Shown piece after piece: positions 22,270 through 34,305 of a DNA stretch of 64,000 bases. The DNA comes from Medicago truncatula (lineage: Eukaryota > Streptophyta > Magnoliopsida > Fabales > Fabaceae). The first letter of the stretch is position 1. Every line of letters starts with the position of its first letter. Location: the NCBI RefSeq assembly GCF_003473485.1, contig NC_053047.1, forward strand, positions 1,999,001 to 2,063,000. The letters run 5' to 3'. The notes beneath the pieces are model-generated. The model had not been told where the DNA came from and ran no database searches. It saw only the letters and a program-made list of their open reading frames with translations. Made by a program: the position numbers and the translations under genes.

Positions 22270-24580
22270 ATGGATCTTTGAAAAGAAAAAAAAAACATCT
22301 TTGGTAATGGAGCATCGTTATTAATGATATTTGACACAAAATAAATAAAATATATTTTTTTTATAAAAAAATATACTATATCTATTCATTTTTTTAATTG
22401 TTGTTTTAAGGTTAATTACACATAAAATCACTAATAAATTTTAAAATTATTTGTCTTTTAAATATATTACCCTTGACCATATTATCTCACTTCAGTTTTT
22501 TTCCCTCTCTCTACCTGATACAAATAGTTATGGATATTGTCAAAAAAGTAGTTATGGATGATTTTGACAAAGTAATAATTAATACTAATTTGAACAACAA
22601 ATAAAAACGAATACACATTTTAGCAAATGAAAATAGAAAATAAATGCATATTTTAGCAAATGAAAATAGTAAATACTTTCACAAATTAAACAAAATTTGA
22701 ATGTGTTTTTTTTTTTTTTTGGAATCAATGTGTCTTGTTTTCAAAGAAATGGTAAGTTATTCTTTTCAAATTTCATAGAAAATTTTGTTCACTCTTATGA
22801 GTAAGAAAAATCAAAAGACACATGTACCGGATCTAGCTGGTAGGAAACCTTGTTGATCACACACTTTTGTAACCTTAAGTTTCTATGTGAGTAATAATGC
22901 GATCAATTCTATATGAATTTGTGTGTTTGTTTTTTCTTTTTGTTATTGTGTTAATTGTTGGAAGTTTTCACCACCATTTAGCAATTTACTAATATGCTTT
23001 TTTTTTTTTTTTTTTTTTTGGTTAATATAAAACCAATCCACCATTCAACAAATTTGCATACGCACTATGCTATGAATGCATTCTGACTAGAGATGTCTAA
23101 TTGTGTAGGTTTACTTTGTATAATGTTTTGTGTGGATTAATTACAATATTTAGAGAAATCTTATGCCTATTATTATTATTTCACTGCTTGAAAATAGTTG
23201 CAAAGACATAACTTTAGGTTTACACACATTCATCCTTGAGAAGAAAGGTTTATACACATTTTATAATTGCTTTTTCAATTAAATCAGTTAAATTCATTAA
23301 AAAACATTATACACTACATATGTTAATCAAACGAACTAGTCACATGCATGAACTCAACAACAAATTAAAAGGATGAAAGCACATTGTTAATCTAAAAAAA
23401 ATCGCATCCCATTTTGTGAGATCACAAAATCATGCTATGACGCGGTGTATCATTTTTGTCTTTGTATGAATGAAATTATGGGTCAAAAAATGGATATAGA
23501 TCCTCTCTAATAGCTGGATGGTCCAACATAGGTCCTGACCGTTCAAACACCTTTGATCGCATACTACGGACAAACAGATAATTGAAATCAAAGTAGATCA
23601 AACAAGATGACGAAAAGAATAAGAAAGGGGCTTATGTCTGTCCATAAAAAAAACAAGAGCAATTAATTTTTTTTGACTCAACAAGTGCAACTTCTTCAAA
23701 AGCTTAAAAAATGTGCACTATTCCTGAATTTAGTTAGTGCATGCTCAATTTTAAGTTTATAGCTCTCTTTTTTCATCAAAAAGGTAATATTTATGGTTAA
23801 ATATAAGTTTATGTAAACAGTTTTCAAAATTACTCTCACTTTATTTAAAAAAGCTCAACCAATGAATTGGTAATTTGAAGTGTCCCTTACACACAGTGAT
23901 TGTGGTCTAGTTTGTTTTGATGAAACATTATTTTTCTAATTTCAAATCATATGATGGAGGGTAAACTTTGAGTTTGCTTTGATGGCAAAACTAATGAAGA
24001 CTAAAAGGAGAGGAATATGATATTTGGTAGAGATTTTTTTTTTTTAACATAAATAATCCACAAAAAAAAAAAAACACCCAAGATTTTGTCAAAAAATAAA
24101 ACCTCAACCAAAGATAAAAACAAACATAAATGATATGTGTCCTACCTAAAATGTTTATACATATTTTTAAGTTGCACAATTTTCATAACGTTGTTCGATC
24201 TTGATGAAACTGTTCAAATGTGATTGTCACATCCTCTTACTATACACAAATTCGATCCGTATATATTATATACACATTCTTTCACTTACATAGTTTCTAT
24301 AATTTTCTCTCAAAAAATAGTTTCTATAATTTATTTTCAATTTTTGTTTGACAAACTTTTTATGAAGAGTTAAACTAATATCATCATCTTTAAAAAAAAA
24401 AGTTAAACTAATATCAAGAAGAATCGAATCTAAAATTTAAGAGCAAACTTTTAAATCTCAAGTTGAAACCCAAATGAACTTGTTTGCCAAACTTTTGTTT
24501 TCAATTTAATCAATTAATTTCATCTAAAAGAAATATGTACACTATTGATACCTTTTCTTTCGAACAAACCGAGTAAAAAT
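22270..24580. other. Intergenic stretch upstream of copy C
   Basis: The stretch has long T and A runs and short duplications, such as ACATCTTTGGTAATGGA twice near 22,248-22,310 and GCAAATGAAAATAG twice near 22,623-22,670. I saw no coding exon, tRNA or complete transposon. Minus-strand ORFs here look like chance. Confidence 0.5.
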
Positions 24581-24589
24581 TTGAATCTG

Positions 24590-24980
24590 CCATGTTATTA
24601 TCAGTCTCACAAATAAGACACAACAATGACAACATCAACACCAAGTTTCAACAAAGAATAATAACACGACAGTGAGTGACATAGGATTGACAGTGTAACC
24701 ATTATTACTAGCCATACTCATTGCAGTTACCGTGGTTCATTTTTTTACCACCATAGTACACACCAGAGTTACCCTGGTTAGATTTAACCTTACCATTTAC
24801 AGCGTTTGTACTCACTCAGAGTAAAGAATTTACTCTGGTTAATAAAAAATTTGAAATCCGGTTTCAGAATTTGTTATAACAAACCGATCAGTTTTACTAT
24901 TTATACTACTACTACTACTGCGGACTCTAACAAACACATTAGAGCTAGACTTGGAGTTGAAAAATCATAGAGAGCGAGAG
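24590..24980 (+). promoter_or_regulatory. Promoter region and non-coding first exon of copy C
   Basis: The region has the same conserved upstream words as before B and E. A CTATTTATAC TATA-like box at about 24,898-24,907 is followed by an (ACT)n run. A transcribed leader ends at 24,980 with a GT donor (GAGCGAGAG|GTGAAT). The leader matches copy E (ATTAGAGC/CTGG, GTTGAAAAATCATAGAGAG). The leader contains no ATG before the coding exon. Confidence 0.55.
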
Positions 24981-25056
24981 GTGAATTTTCTTCTTCTTCT
25001 TCTTCCTTTATTCTTCTGCTATTTTTTTATTTATTTATAGAACAATGTATTATTTG

Positions 25057-25100
25057 TAGCCGATTCTACTTAGGGAGATAAAACTTAATTGTTGTTGTCG
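25057..25100 (+). mobile_element. LINE 3' tail insertion in intron 1 of copy C
   Basis: TAGCCGATTCTACTTAGGGA and GATAAAACTTAATTGTTGTT match the 3' tail seen at about 8,345-8,380. The matching place in copy E (about 33,858-33,880) lacks it, so it was inserted after the two copies separated or deleted in E. Confidence 0.5.
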
Positions 25101-25251
25101 TCTCTAAAAATGCAATGCAACACTTGATGATACATTTTTAGCATTCTTGTTACCACTTAACATATAGTAATGATTGAACACAATGACGTTGAATAGTCTT
25201 ATATTCTATACATACGGTGTTACATTCTTACTGTTTTACTTTCTTGTCCAG

Positions 25252-28200
25252 ATGCATCGTTGTGGTATTGCAATCGCACAGAGGAATAATCCAGTAAGTT
25301 GGTTTGTTCTATATGTTTTGTGTTTGTATAAATTGTTGAAAAATCTTGGATAACATAGCTTCAACACATTATACTATATGAATGTTTAAAAACTAATTTT
25401 GATTTAATTGTATTTATATAAAATTGATAGAATGTAGTTGAAGGTAAACTCGAGTGTTAAAATCAATCCCAACATAAAAACTTTAATCTCTAGTTTGACC
25501 TAAGAATGATTTTCGGAGGAAGATCAATTATGCTCGAAAGTAACTAAACATGTCTAACATATTAAAAAGTAAAAATTATAGTATGTTCGGTATTAAAGTG
25601 GATATGGCATAATCACGATAATCCATAGTGATTTTGCAAAAGCTACAATATTTAGTTTTAGAAGATTCTGACATAATTATCGTGATACCAAACATCAGCT
25701 TATACAATTTTCTATGTAAAAACTAATATTTTTTACTATTTAAGCAATGTCCTAATTATATTGTTAGCATTTTATTATTAAAGAAATCCATTGAAAATTT
25801 GCATCAGCCACATTTAAGGACACACTCACACACCAAGTTTCAGAAACAATAATTGTACAGTGACATTAAGATTCACAGAATAGCCATTATGACTACCATA
25901 TTTGAGGTTCAGGACTAGGTAGGTAAGCTTTTATCTCAGATATCATATTTAAAAACTTAAAACATGCTTTCTCAAAAACAATTTATTTATTTGCTTATAG
26001 AAACTTATAATTGTAACAGTTGTAATTATGACTATTGAGTAATGGATTTTAACACACACCCAGTACATATTTTCTCTCACACACACATAATTTAGTGCAA
26101 TATATAGTTGGTTATTGTCAAAGCTTCATATCAATTGCTTGGTTTTCTTCATTTTAAGAAAACTTATGTATAGTTTAGGCAATATATTTGCTGCCAAATT
26201 GAAATCCTCCATAAAGTTTTAACAATCATAGTTAACTCTAAAGTTTTATATCATAATTTAATTTATCTATGAGATAATACAGTAGCGAAATCTTATTTGA
26301 AGCTTGCATAATATTACTTTGTAAATTAAAAAACTGAATAGTTTCTTTGGTGATTGTCCAAGCTCCGCATGAATTGCTTGATTACTAAACTTTATGAAAT
26401 CTTATGTATAGTTTAGGCAATATAATTCCTGCCAAATTAAAATCCTCTGTAAGTTTTGACAATCATGTTTAAGCCTAAAGTTTTATATCATAATGTAAAT
26501 TATGTTCGAGATAATACAATAATCAAATATTATTTGCAGCTTTCTTGTATCCTTGAGTTTGATGGTGCAGCCAGCGGGAATCCCGGACCAGCTGGTGCCG
26601 GAGCTATACTGCGTTCTGAAGATGGGAGTCTGGTATCTACTTGGTGCAACAATTCATTTAGACATTATATTATACTATTTATTTATAAAATGTAGCTAAG
26701 CTAACTCTTATGTTTCTTTGTAGCTCTATCGATTCCGCGAAGGACTTGGTTATCAAACAAATAATGTTGCTGAGTATCGCGCATTGATTTTAGGACTGAA
26801 ACAAGCTGTAAGGAAAGGATATAGGAACATCACTGTCTACGGAGATTCCGAACTTGTTATCAATCAGGTATGTTCATAGAGTATGCATTATTATCTTTAA
26901 CTTAAAATTACAGTACATTTGAATGTTGATATGGAAAACATAATCCAATTGTTCATAAAAAAGATACATGGTGATTCGATAATTCTGAGCGATGACACGA
27001 TTTCTTTGTTAAAACAACCATGGAACTATCCCCTTCCTAGAAAAAAGAAAGGCTTCTCTGAATTCATTTAGTTTCATATTCTTCCTAATTGGTTAGATAT
27101 TGTTAAGATTTACTCACCACTACTCTTCATTGTTTATACATTTTTCTTTTCTAAACAATTTACCAACATATGTTATTGTTTTGCAACAGCTGAAAGGTTT
27201 ATGGAACATCAACAATGCTCATTTAAGGAACTTATGCAATGAGGCCTTGGAGCTAAGGGATAACTTTCACTTGTTCAGCATCTTTTACATTCCTAGGGTA
27301 TTTATTTAAGTTGCTCCTTTCTCAATTGAGCATTGCTTTGTGAAGTTGGAAACATCTAGATTGGAATTTAGGAATCACCTTGATCATACTTTATCTTATG
27401 ATTTTTTATTTCACAGGCTTGTCTACAAAGGAAGTCATGTGATCTAATTGCTTGAATAACTAAACTAGTAGTTTGAAATTAGAAATACCGGTTCTACCTT
27501 GAAAAGAAAATCTTCCAAATTCATGGAAAGACTGTTTAGGTTTTGTGTCACCTTGAATAGGTATCATTTTAGGAAATGGATGTTTTCAACAATATTGCTA
27601 GATTAGGCTCATGATCATGCATTAGTCTCTTATGTACTCACTATAGTAATCAATATGTGTTATATGGTTGCACTTAATTTTAGCAAGAACTGGATTGTCA
27701 TTTTGCTGCTTAATAAGAAAGTTATGGTATGCAGCTTTAGGGTGTAATTTGCTTAATAAGATAGTTTAAGACTTTTCTTAAACAATCTCTTCAATTCTAG
27801 CTTACAAGTCTTTATATTTTTACCCTAACCGTTAACAAATGCCGTGTTTTTTCTTTTGAAAATGTTGAAGGAACATAACACTGAAGCTGATGCTCAAGCA
27901 AATCGGGCCATCTTTCTCGGAGGTTAGACCTTAAGAAATTTCTTAGATCCCTACAAGTTTCAATTGTTTGATTCTTTGATTTCTTAATAAACAAGAATTG
28001 CAATGACTTGGAGCCAAAGCTGCTTTGAAATCAAAAAGCATATTTTAGTTTGATTATTTAATTTCCTAGTATATCAGAACTCTGCACTGACTTGCATCCA
28101 AAGTTGCTTTAAAACCAAAAATCATCTTTGCTTTGTGTTTAGTTTTCTGCATCAGTAGAAAAAAATTTCATTTAGATAATTTTTTGGGAGAAATATTTTG

Positions 28201-28288
28201 AACAATCTATTAACTTGTCTTAAATCTGTATTTAATTGATCTTAAACTTTATGTAGATGGTCAAGTTCAAGAAGATCGCATGAATTAA
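25252..28288 (+). CDS. RNase H1-like protein, copy C
   Basis: Exons are 25,252-25,293, 26,540-26,632, 26,724-26,867, 27,190-27,297, 27,871-27,922 and 28,257-28,288, giving 156 residues. All borders are GT-AG and phases match copy B. The start MHRCGIAIAQRNNP follows a CCAG acceptor. The domain has the full catalytic set: Asp in FDGAASGNPG, Glu in VAEYRA, Asp in YGDSELV and Asp in EADAQAN. The fold is that of RNase H1, acting on RNA-DNA hybrids. The hybrid-binding domain found in longer plant RNase H1 proteins is absent. Cell location is unknown because the N-terminus is too short to judge. Protein sequence is almost identical to copy E from exon 2 on, so one arose from the other recently. Intron 2 is swollen by a 240-bp duplication. 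Confidence 0.85.
25600..25705. repeat. Small foldback repeat (GGCATAATCACGATAATCC type)
   Basis: ATAATCACGATAATCCATAG on the left faces CATAATTATCGTGATACCAA on the right. Related pieces lie at about 34,785-34,900 and 51,360-51,455. It is probably a small MITE. In copy E its left part is interrupted by a SINE-like insert. Confidence 0.5.
26160..26540 (+). repeat. Duplicated intron end with a dead acceptor, copy C
   Basis: About 140 bp before the RNase H exon (26,398-26,540, ending ATTATTTGCAG) is also present at 26,160-26,303, where the acceptor reads CTTATTTGAAG. Shared words include ATGTATAGTTTAGGCAATAT and AAAGTTTTATATCATAAT. The upstream copy has no exon after it. It shows a partial duplication with loss of the exon. 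Confidence 0.7.
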
Positions 28289-28296
28289 CGATCATC

Positions 28297-28343
28297 TGAC
28301 AGCATGCCACTGTCAAAAACTATTGGCAACTATGTTACATTTC
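28297..28343 (+). promoter_or_regulatory. Conserved 3' UTR hairpin element, copy C
   Basis: TGACAGCATGCCACTGTCA, then AAAACTATTGGCAACTATGT, starts 9 bp after the stop. It is identical to copies B and D over the palindrome. Confidence 0.5.
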
Positions 28344-29199
28344 TGTCTAGCAACTAGTAAGTACTACAGTTTAGCAAATTGGTGGTTTCACATGTGAACT
28401 GGCATGTCAAAGGTCAAATGTTGTTTGTAATATTGTAAATTTGAACATGCCCAATGTGTAGATGCCCACCATTAGCAGTTTAGGGACTTAAAATTTCTGT
28501 CATGTTGTTTGGATCTTATGTGCCCATTTCAATTTCTATTTTCTATGTTCATCTGAAAAATTCTTTGCTGTGTGATAATCACTATGAATGGTGATAGATG
28601 TTATGACCCCAAAAAGAAGCTTCATTTTGATACATTATATTCTTCCTAATATTTTTACTAAAATTTTAGGGAATTAGTAGAACATAGAATACAATTTGTC
28701 TAAAGAAGTATTAGGAAACTTGATTTTGAAAACCTCCAACTCCACCTTTGGTTAAACTTTAAAGTATTGTTTAACAGTTTTTGTTGATTGTACATATTAG
28801 TTTTGTTTTTAAACGAAAGTGTGTTTGGACATAAAAATTTGAGTTTTTTTTCTATGAAATAAACATTTGAATTTTATTTTGATAATTATAGAAGTTTTTT
28901 TTTATTTTTTTTTATCATTACTTATTACTCTTTGTAGGCAACATATATTAAAAGAAAATATTATTGCCTCACTAATTTCTTATAACTATGCCCCCTCAAA
29001 TTTATTATATTAATTTGATGTTGGGCTCGACGAGCTTAACACAAGTGTAAATTAAAATTCCAAAATTCATAAGAGATTTGAATTTTGCAGCACAACGATA
29101 ATGATAAAATTGAACATCAATATTTAAGGTGGAAAACCCTTTAATAATGAGCGAAAAACGGGGCAAACTCCGAAAAATATTCCACTATATTAAAGAATA

Positions 29200-29514
29200 G
29201 GCTTAATTGCACTTTTGGACCTCTATCTTTCCAAAAGTTGCGGTTATGAATCCCTAACTAATTTAAATACAAAACAGTCCCCTATGTTTTGATTCTTTGG
29301 TAGTTTTGGACCCCCAAGACAAAAAAAATAATAAAAAAATTGACACGTGGCACCTCACTTAGGGTGCCACGTCAGCGTTGATCGAGTCAACAATGGACTG
29401 GGGGTCCAAAACTGCCAAAGAATCAAAACATAGGGGGTTTTTTGTATTTAAATTAGTTAGGGGTCCATAACCACAACTTTTGAAAAGATAGGGGTCCAAA
29501 AGTGCAATTAAGCC
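29200..29514. mobile_element. MULE-type MITE with 9-bp target duplication
   Basis: The ends GGCTTAATTGCACTTTTGG and CCAAAAGTGCAATTAAGCC are perfect inverted repeats. TAAAGAATA flanks both sides (29,191-29,199 and 29,515-29,523). A 9-bp duplication is the Mutator hallmark. The element is 315 bp and has no coding sequence. Confidence 0.88.
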
Positions 29515-29529
29515 TAAAGAATATTACAA

Positions 29530-30210
29530 TATATCTACCAAAAAAGAATATTACAATATTCTCTCCACTCTCTTACATACACAAGAGATACTGTCTAAGT
29601 TCAAATCAAGACTTGAGCATGCGAAAGAGTTAAAACTTTTAAGAAGAATTTATTGCCCGTTTAGACGTTAAGTCTCGATGAATTAGTATTTCATGTTGCA
29701 TGCACGAAAAATATATATTTGGTTTACATACAAAAATATTGAACGTCTGATATGCTGGAAATTGTAGCATACAATATACAAACGATTCAATCATTGTTGT
29801 CTTCAATGATTGAATGTCTCGGTTCGAATGTAACTTTAAGAATACATAAACGTTAAATTTTTTTGGAAGAGTTTACCGCCACATGTGTAGAAGGATTGGT
29901 CTATACTTTAGAATATAATGTCTGATACGTTGTAGACTGTTGTAAACAGTATACTGACCATAGTCTATGCTCATCAGTCACCTTTGTAGTATCTTATATG
30001 AATGACACACATTATCACACAACTTCTTTTACTTAAAAAAAGCATCTAAACGGATAAGATTTACTGTAGACTGTAATAAATCTGTAGTTTGTGGTAATAA
30101 ATCTGTAACCGTGGCAGTTTACTTTTCAATCTTCTTCGATAAGTCTCTTCATTTTACTTTTGCATTAAAAACGGAAAATAAGACATATTTTCTTGCTAAA
30201 ACGATTCTAA
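29530..30210. other. Intergenic stretch upstream of copy D
   Basis: No coding exon or transposon end was seen. ATATTACAATAT words are repeated near 29,520-29,560. It lacks the upstream module shared by B, C and E, so copy D has a different promoter. Confidence 0.45.
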
Positions 30211-30217
30211 TATCTGC

Positions 30218-30227
30218 CTATAAATAG
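30218..30227 (+). promoter_or_regulatory. Probable TATA box of copy D
   Basis: CTATAAATAG is a near-ideal plant TATA box, 79 bp before the first in-frame ATG (30,297). Confidence 0.65.
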
Positions 30228-30296
30228 TACTAGTAGTTACCCTGATCGAAAATCACATAAGCATTTGAGCAAAAACATAAAAAGAGTAGAAAAATC

Positions 30297-32189
30297 ATGA
30301 GTCGTGGAAACAACAGAGAGGTGAATCGTTCATCTTCTTCATTTATGAATGATTAGGATCTGTTTGGCAAACCGCAAATTTGGATTATGTTTCATAAGCT
30401 TTTAAAAAAGTTTTGTTTTGTAATTTTCACGTTTTCACGAGCTTATAGTTTATATTTACAGGCTTATATGATTTTTTTATAACCTTTATCATTTTTCATT
30501 CTCAATTTTAACCTTGTAGCTTTAGTTGAACTAATTTATTAGACACTACACATGTTAGGTGTGACACTTTTACCCGATTTGAATCTTATGTGTCTTAAGT
30601 TTTTGGTGGTGTAACCAGTGTTATTAAATTTATCTGCTTTTAGAAAATTGAGTTACTTGTGAATTTTCAATTTAAATTTAGCTTTAGTATTTTGACTTAA
30701 GATGTGAATTTTCTCATATATTCTACTCTTTATGTATGTGTATGGGGTATAAATAAATTATATAATGTAAAGATTGAAATTAGAAGAAATGCTATTTTTC
30801 CAAATGAGTGGACACCACTGTTATTATTATACTACACAGTAGCATATAGCTGTAAGAACAAACATAAATACTCTGTTTTTATTATTTATACACTACATTA
30901 CACTTCAAATGTCATCCTAATGTATTGATATCCTCTATAAGGCGTTGCCCATCATGTTTAACTCCTAAGGTTTATATCATGATAACTCTATTTTATCTAT
31001 GAAGTAAACATAAACAAAATCTTGCAGCGTTCTTGCATCCTTGAATTTGATGGAGCATCCAGTGGAAATCCTGGAAGGTCTGGTGCTGGAGCTGTTCTTC
31101 GTTCTGCAGATGGGAGTCGGGTGAATGTAGCTAACACTTTATGTCTCTTTATAGGTCCATGGCGTCAGCCAAGGACTCGGCATTCAAACAAATAATTCCG
31201 CTGAATATAATGGTCTAATTTTGGGGCTGAAAGAAGCTAGCAACCAAGGATATGAGCATGTTCATGTCCGAGGTGACTCTCAGCTTGTCTGCAAGCAGGT
31301 TAGTTCCCTTACTGTGTATGCATTAACCTATCTTCATGTATTATAACTTATCACTTAAATTGCATCTGAATGAATTGAATAATGATAACATTAAAAGATA
31401 ATCCGAATTTACCATCATATTTTTATTGGGTTTGCAACAGTTTGAGGGTTCCTGGAAAGTCAACAATCCAAATTTAAGGAACCTGTGCAATGAGGCTGTG
31501 GAGCTGAAGAGTAACTTCAAGTCCGTCCGTGTTGAACATGTTCCTAGGGTATACACTTTGTCTCATTTGGACTATTTTGTTTATTGACACAATGAAGAAA
31601 ATGTTTGTCAAATTGTTGCCTCTCTTGATTGTGTTTTGCTCTGGAAAACTAAAAAGGTCGAGGTTGAAACTTGAAAACAATTAGACCAACATTTGAGAAT
31701 TGTGTATGATCATATTTTTTCAAATGCCTTTTTAATTCGCATGCCTCTCTCTCATGTGATCCATATGCTTTAATAGGCAAAACTTGTATAATTTGAAATA
31801 TGAGGTACTAGTTCTACTCTTGAATAAAAGATCTGATTTGTGATTTTGACAAACCCATGTTTTTTTATTGTTGAAGGGTTCTAACTCTGCAGCTGATGCT
31901 CAAGCAAATCGTGGCAAAAATCTTGGAGGTTAGACTTCACAAGACTTTTCTGAGTTCTTATTGGTTTCAATTCTTTGATTTCCTAGTAGATGAAATAGCA
32001 ATGACTTACAGCCAAAGTTGCTTTAAAAAAACATCTTTCACTTGTGTTTGGTTGCAATGGATATACTGTCATTAAGAAATATTGTTTACAATTTATTTTC
32101 ATATTTGTATTTGGAAGGGGAACACAAGTTTTAATGCATTCTATATTTTTTTTCTTTTTGCAGCCGGCGAAGTTGAATATTACTACTGA
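30297..32189 (+). CDS. RNase H1-like copy D with a 34-nt intron
   Basis: Exons are 30,297-30,320, 31,028-31,120, 31,155-31,298, 31,441-31,548, 31,877-31,928 and 32,164-32,189, giving 148 residues if all introns are removed. The first exon (MSRGNNRE) sits where B, C and E have a non-coding leader; E has ACG at the aligned ATG. Catalytic acids are all present (FDGASSGNPG, SAEYNG, RGDSQLV, AADAQAN). The intron at 31,121-31,154 is only 34 nt. Its paralogs have about 85-100 nt, and 34 is below the usual lower limit for plant introns. If retained it shifts the frame and brings a stop soon after. The tail GEVEYYY differs from the GQVxEDxMN of the others. It is either a functional gene using an unusual splice or a recently disabled copy. 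Confidence 0.65.
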
Positions 32190-32199
32190 TAAGATCATG

Positions 32200-32240
32200 T
32201 GACAGCATGCCACTGTCAAAATTATTGGCAACTATGTTAC
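32200..32240 (+). promoter_or_regulatory. Conserved 3' UTR hairpin element, copy D
   Basis: TGACAGCATGCCACTGTCA begins 10 bp after the stop and is followed by AAATTATTGGCAACTATGTT. The palindrome is unchanged even though the coding part of D has diverged most among the intact copies. Confidence 0.5.
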
Positions 32241-32399
32241 TTTTCTTATTTAGTTTGTGCCTACTAGTTTCGCATTTAGGGGGATGTACATGAGACACTC
32301 CATGTCAAAGGTCGAATGTTGTTTACAATTTTGTCAATTTGAACATGCCATGATGTGTATGTATATCCCACCATTGCTTAAGAGGCTTAAAATGGTGTT

Positions 32400-33460
32400 G
32401 TTTTGATGTTTGGATTTTATGCTTAGACGCCATGTGAATGTTTCTGAATTCTTATCTTCTGTCTTCATTTGGTTCTTTTCATTATATAATATCTTGTGCT
32501 ATGCCATGGCGAACATGATTGGATGGTGTTTAATGTCATGACCCTTTTTAAACAACCTTTTTTCATTAAATGTACTGTACTTGATTTGCAAATTTTCTAC
32601 CTGTATTGCTTGAAATTCATATAAAAATGAACATTGAACTTCCCCAAAAAACCGCATTCAACTTATCCACCTCACTTTGAATCTTTGGTTAGATTGTTGC
32701 TTTAACTGATTCAATTGTTTTTTGTAAATTATGATTTGTGTTTTCTCTTAACACGAGAAAGTGTGAAGTTGGACTGGAAAATATTTTTTAGGCTTTTTTT
32801 AATAGAAATTTTTTCTAATAATTTGGATGTGATAGTTTTGAAAATATTGTTCAATAAGAAAACGAGGCTTGTCCCAAACTTTGGATGAAGCTTATGTCCC
32901 AAACCTTCGTAACTTAAGTCTTGTCCTCGAGAAGTGGCACCCTTATAAAATGATTGCTCTACGTTTGGCCAAAGTTTGTGGCAGAGTTACTCAATAATAT
33001 TTGGACACTCTAGTCAGTGTAATGCTCAAGATAAATGAGAGGTTTAAAATAATGCATACTTTAATAGGTAATGATGTATGACTTATACAATTAGAAGGAT
33101 GTGGTATTGGATCTTGACTCGTTTAAGTCTACACTGTAGAACAGAAGCTGTAAAAACAATGGTCAAGAAACAAAAAACACAAAATCTAAAATGGTGAAAC
33201 ATACAAAGGTCAAAGACATCACAGTGAAAACATATGTTGACGAAGATTTTATTTTAGTATTTGTGGCCAACATATTGTTGAGAATGTCTTTACTAAAATA
33301 TTTATGAAGGATGTACCCACCTAAAATGTTTATACACATTTGTTAAGGGTAAGAAATATTTGCAATATCAAAATACCTAAATCTCTTTCAAAAAAAAAAA
33401 AAAACCTAAATCAACTTGGTAAAAAGCAAACATCTAAATTAAATAAACCGAATGAAAATA
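32400..33460. other. Intergenic stretch between copies D and E
   Basis: No exon was found. The right part (33,260-33,460) resembles 14,190-14,600 before copy B (TGTTGAGA.TGTCTTTACTAA, ATTTATGAA), which shows that the duplicated unit extends well upstream of the promoter. Confidence 0.5.
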
Positions 33461-33462
33461 TG

Positions 33463-33817
33463 CATCAGCCACGTTACTGGTCTATCATAGTACACAACAA
33501 CATCAAGTTTCAAAATTCTGTCAAAAAACACCAAGTTTCAAAATGAATAGTACATTGGTGACATAGGATAGCCATTATTACTGCCATGCTCTTTATTACA
33601 TTTACCTTGGTTAGTTTTTATTACTGTCCATAGTTGTTGTAGTAAAGAATTTATTCTGGTTAATAAAAAATTTGAAATCCGGTTTCAGAATTTGTTATAA
33701 CAAACCGATCAATTTTACTATATAGTATAGTACTGTGGACTCTAACAAACACATTAGACCTGGAATTGGAGTTGAAAAATCATAGAGAGAGAAATCACGA
33801 GCAGTGGAAAAAGAGAG
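33463..33817 (+). promoter_or_regulatory. Promoter region and non-coding first exon of copy E
   Basis: The region has the conserved module (GCATCAGCCACGTTACT, CCAAGTTTCAAAATGAAT, TTGGTGACATAGGAT), a TATA-like ACTATATAGTAT at about 33,718-33,729, and a leader ending at 33,817 (AAGAGAG|GTAAAT). The leader carries ACG where copy D has its ATG start. Confidence 0.55.
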
Positions 33818-33907
33818 GTAAATTTTCTTCTTCTTTATATATTCTTCTGCTATTTTTTACGGAACAATGTGACTATGACAATACTTGATGATACGTTTTT
33901 AGCATTT

Positions 33908-34062
33908 TTTTCTTTCGCATCGGTTTCCGACCCATAAAAAGTGAGCGACTAATCCGACTTGTACGTAGAGGCCATACTGGCCAAGCGTTGTTTCCCCTAG
34001 AAATCGAACCCGGTATTTCCCGGGTACGTCCTTCCTTGCCAAGTCCAAACAACTTGGTTTAC
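33908..34062 (-). mobile_element. tRNA-derived SINE-like insert in intron 1 of copy E
   Basis: Read on the minus strand it has a pol III B-box-like GGGTTCGATTTC, CCGGATTAGTCGC-type sequence and a poly-A end (GAAAGAAAAAAA). Copy C has the uninterrupted site (TTTTTAGCATTCTTGTTACC followed by ACTTAACATAT). It was therefore inserted after the C/E duplication, or lost from C. Confidence 0.65.
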
Positions 34063-34305
34063 CACTTAACATATGGTAATGATAATTACTTGTTTATTTG
34101 AACACATTGAATAGCTCAACTAATTTGAGTTAGTTGGAGGTTTCAGTTTAAACCTAGATGAAAGAAAAAAAATTAATTCAAAAACTAGCTAATAATATTT
34201 GTCATTAAAAAAATGTTAATAAGTTTTATTTTGATTTTGAATTTGATTTTTTACTTTGAATGTAATTAATTAATTGATTTATCTCTGTTTTACTTACTTT
34301 TCCAG

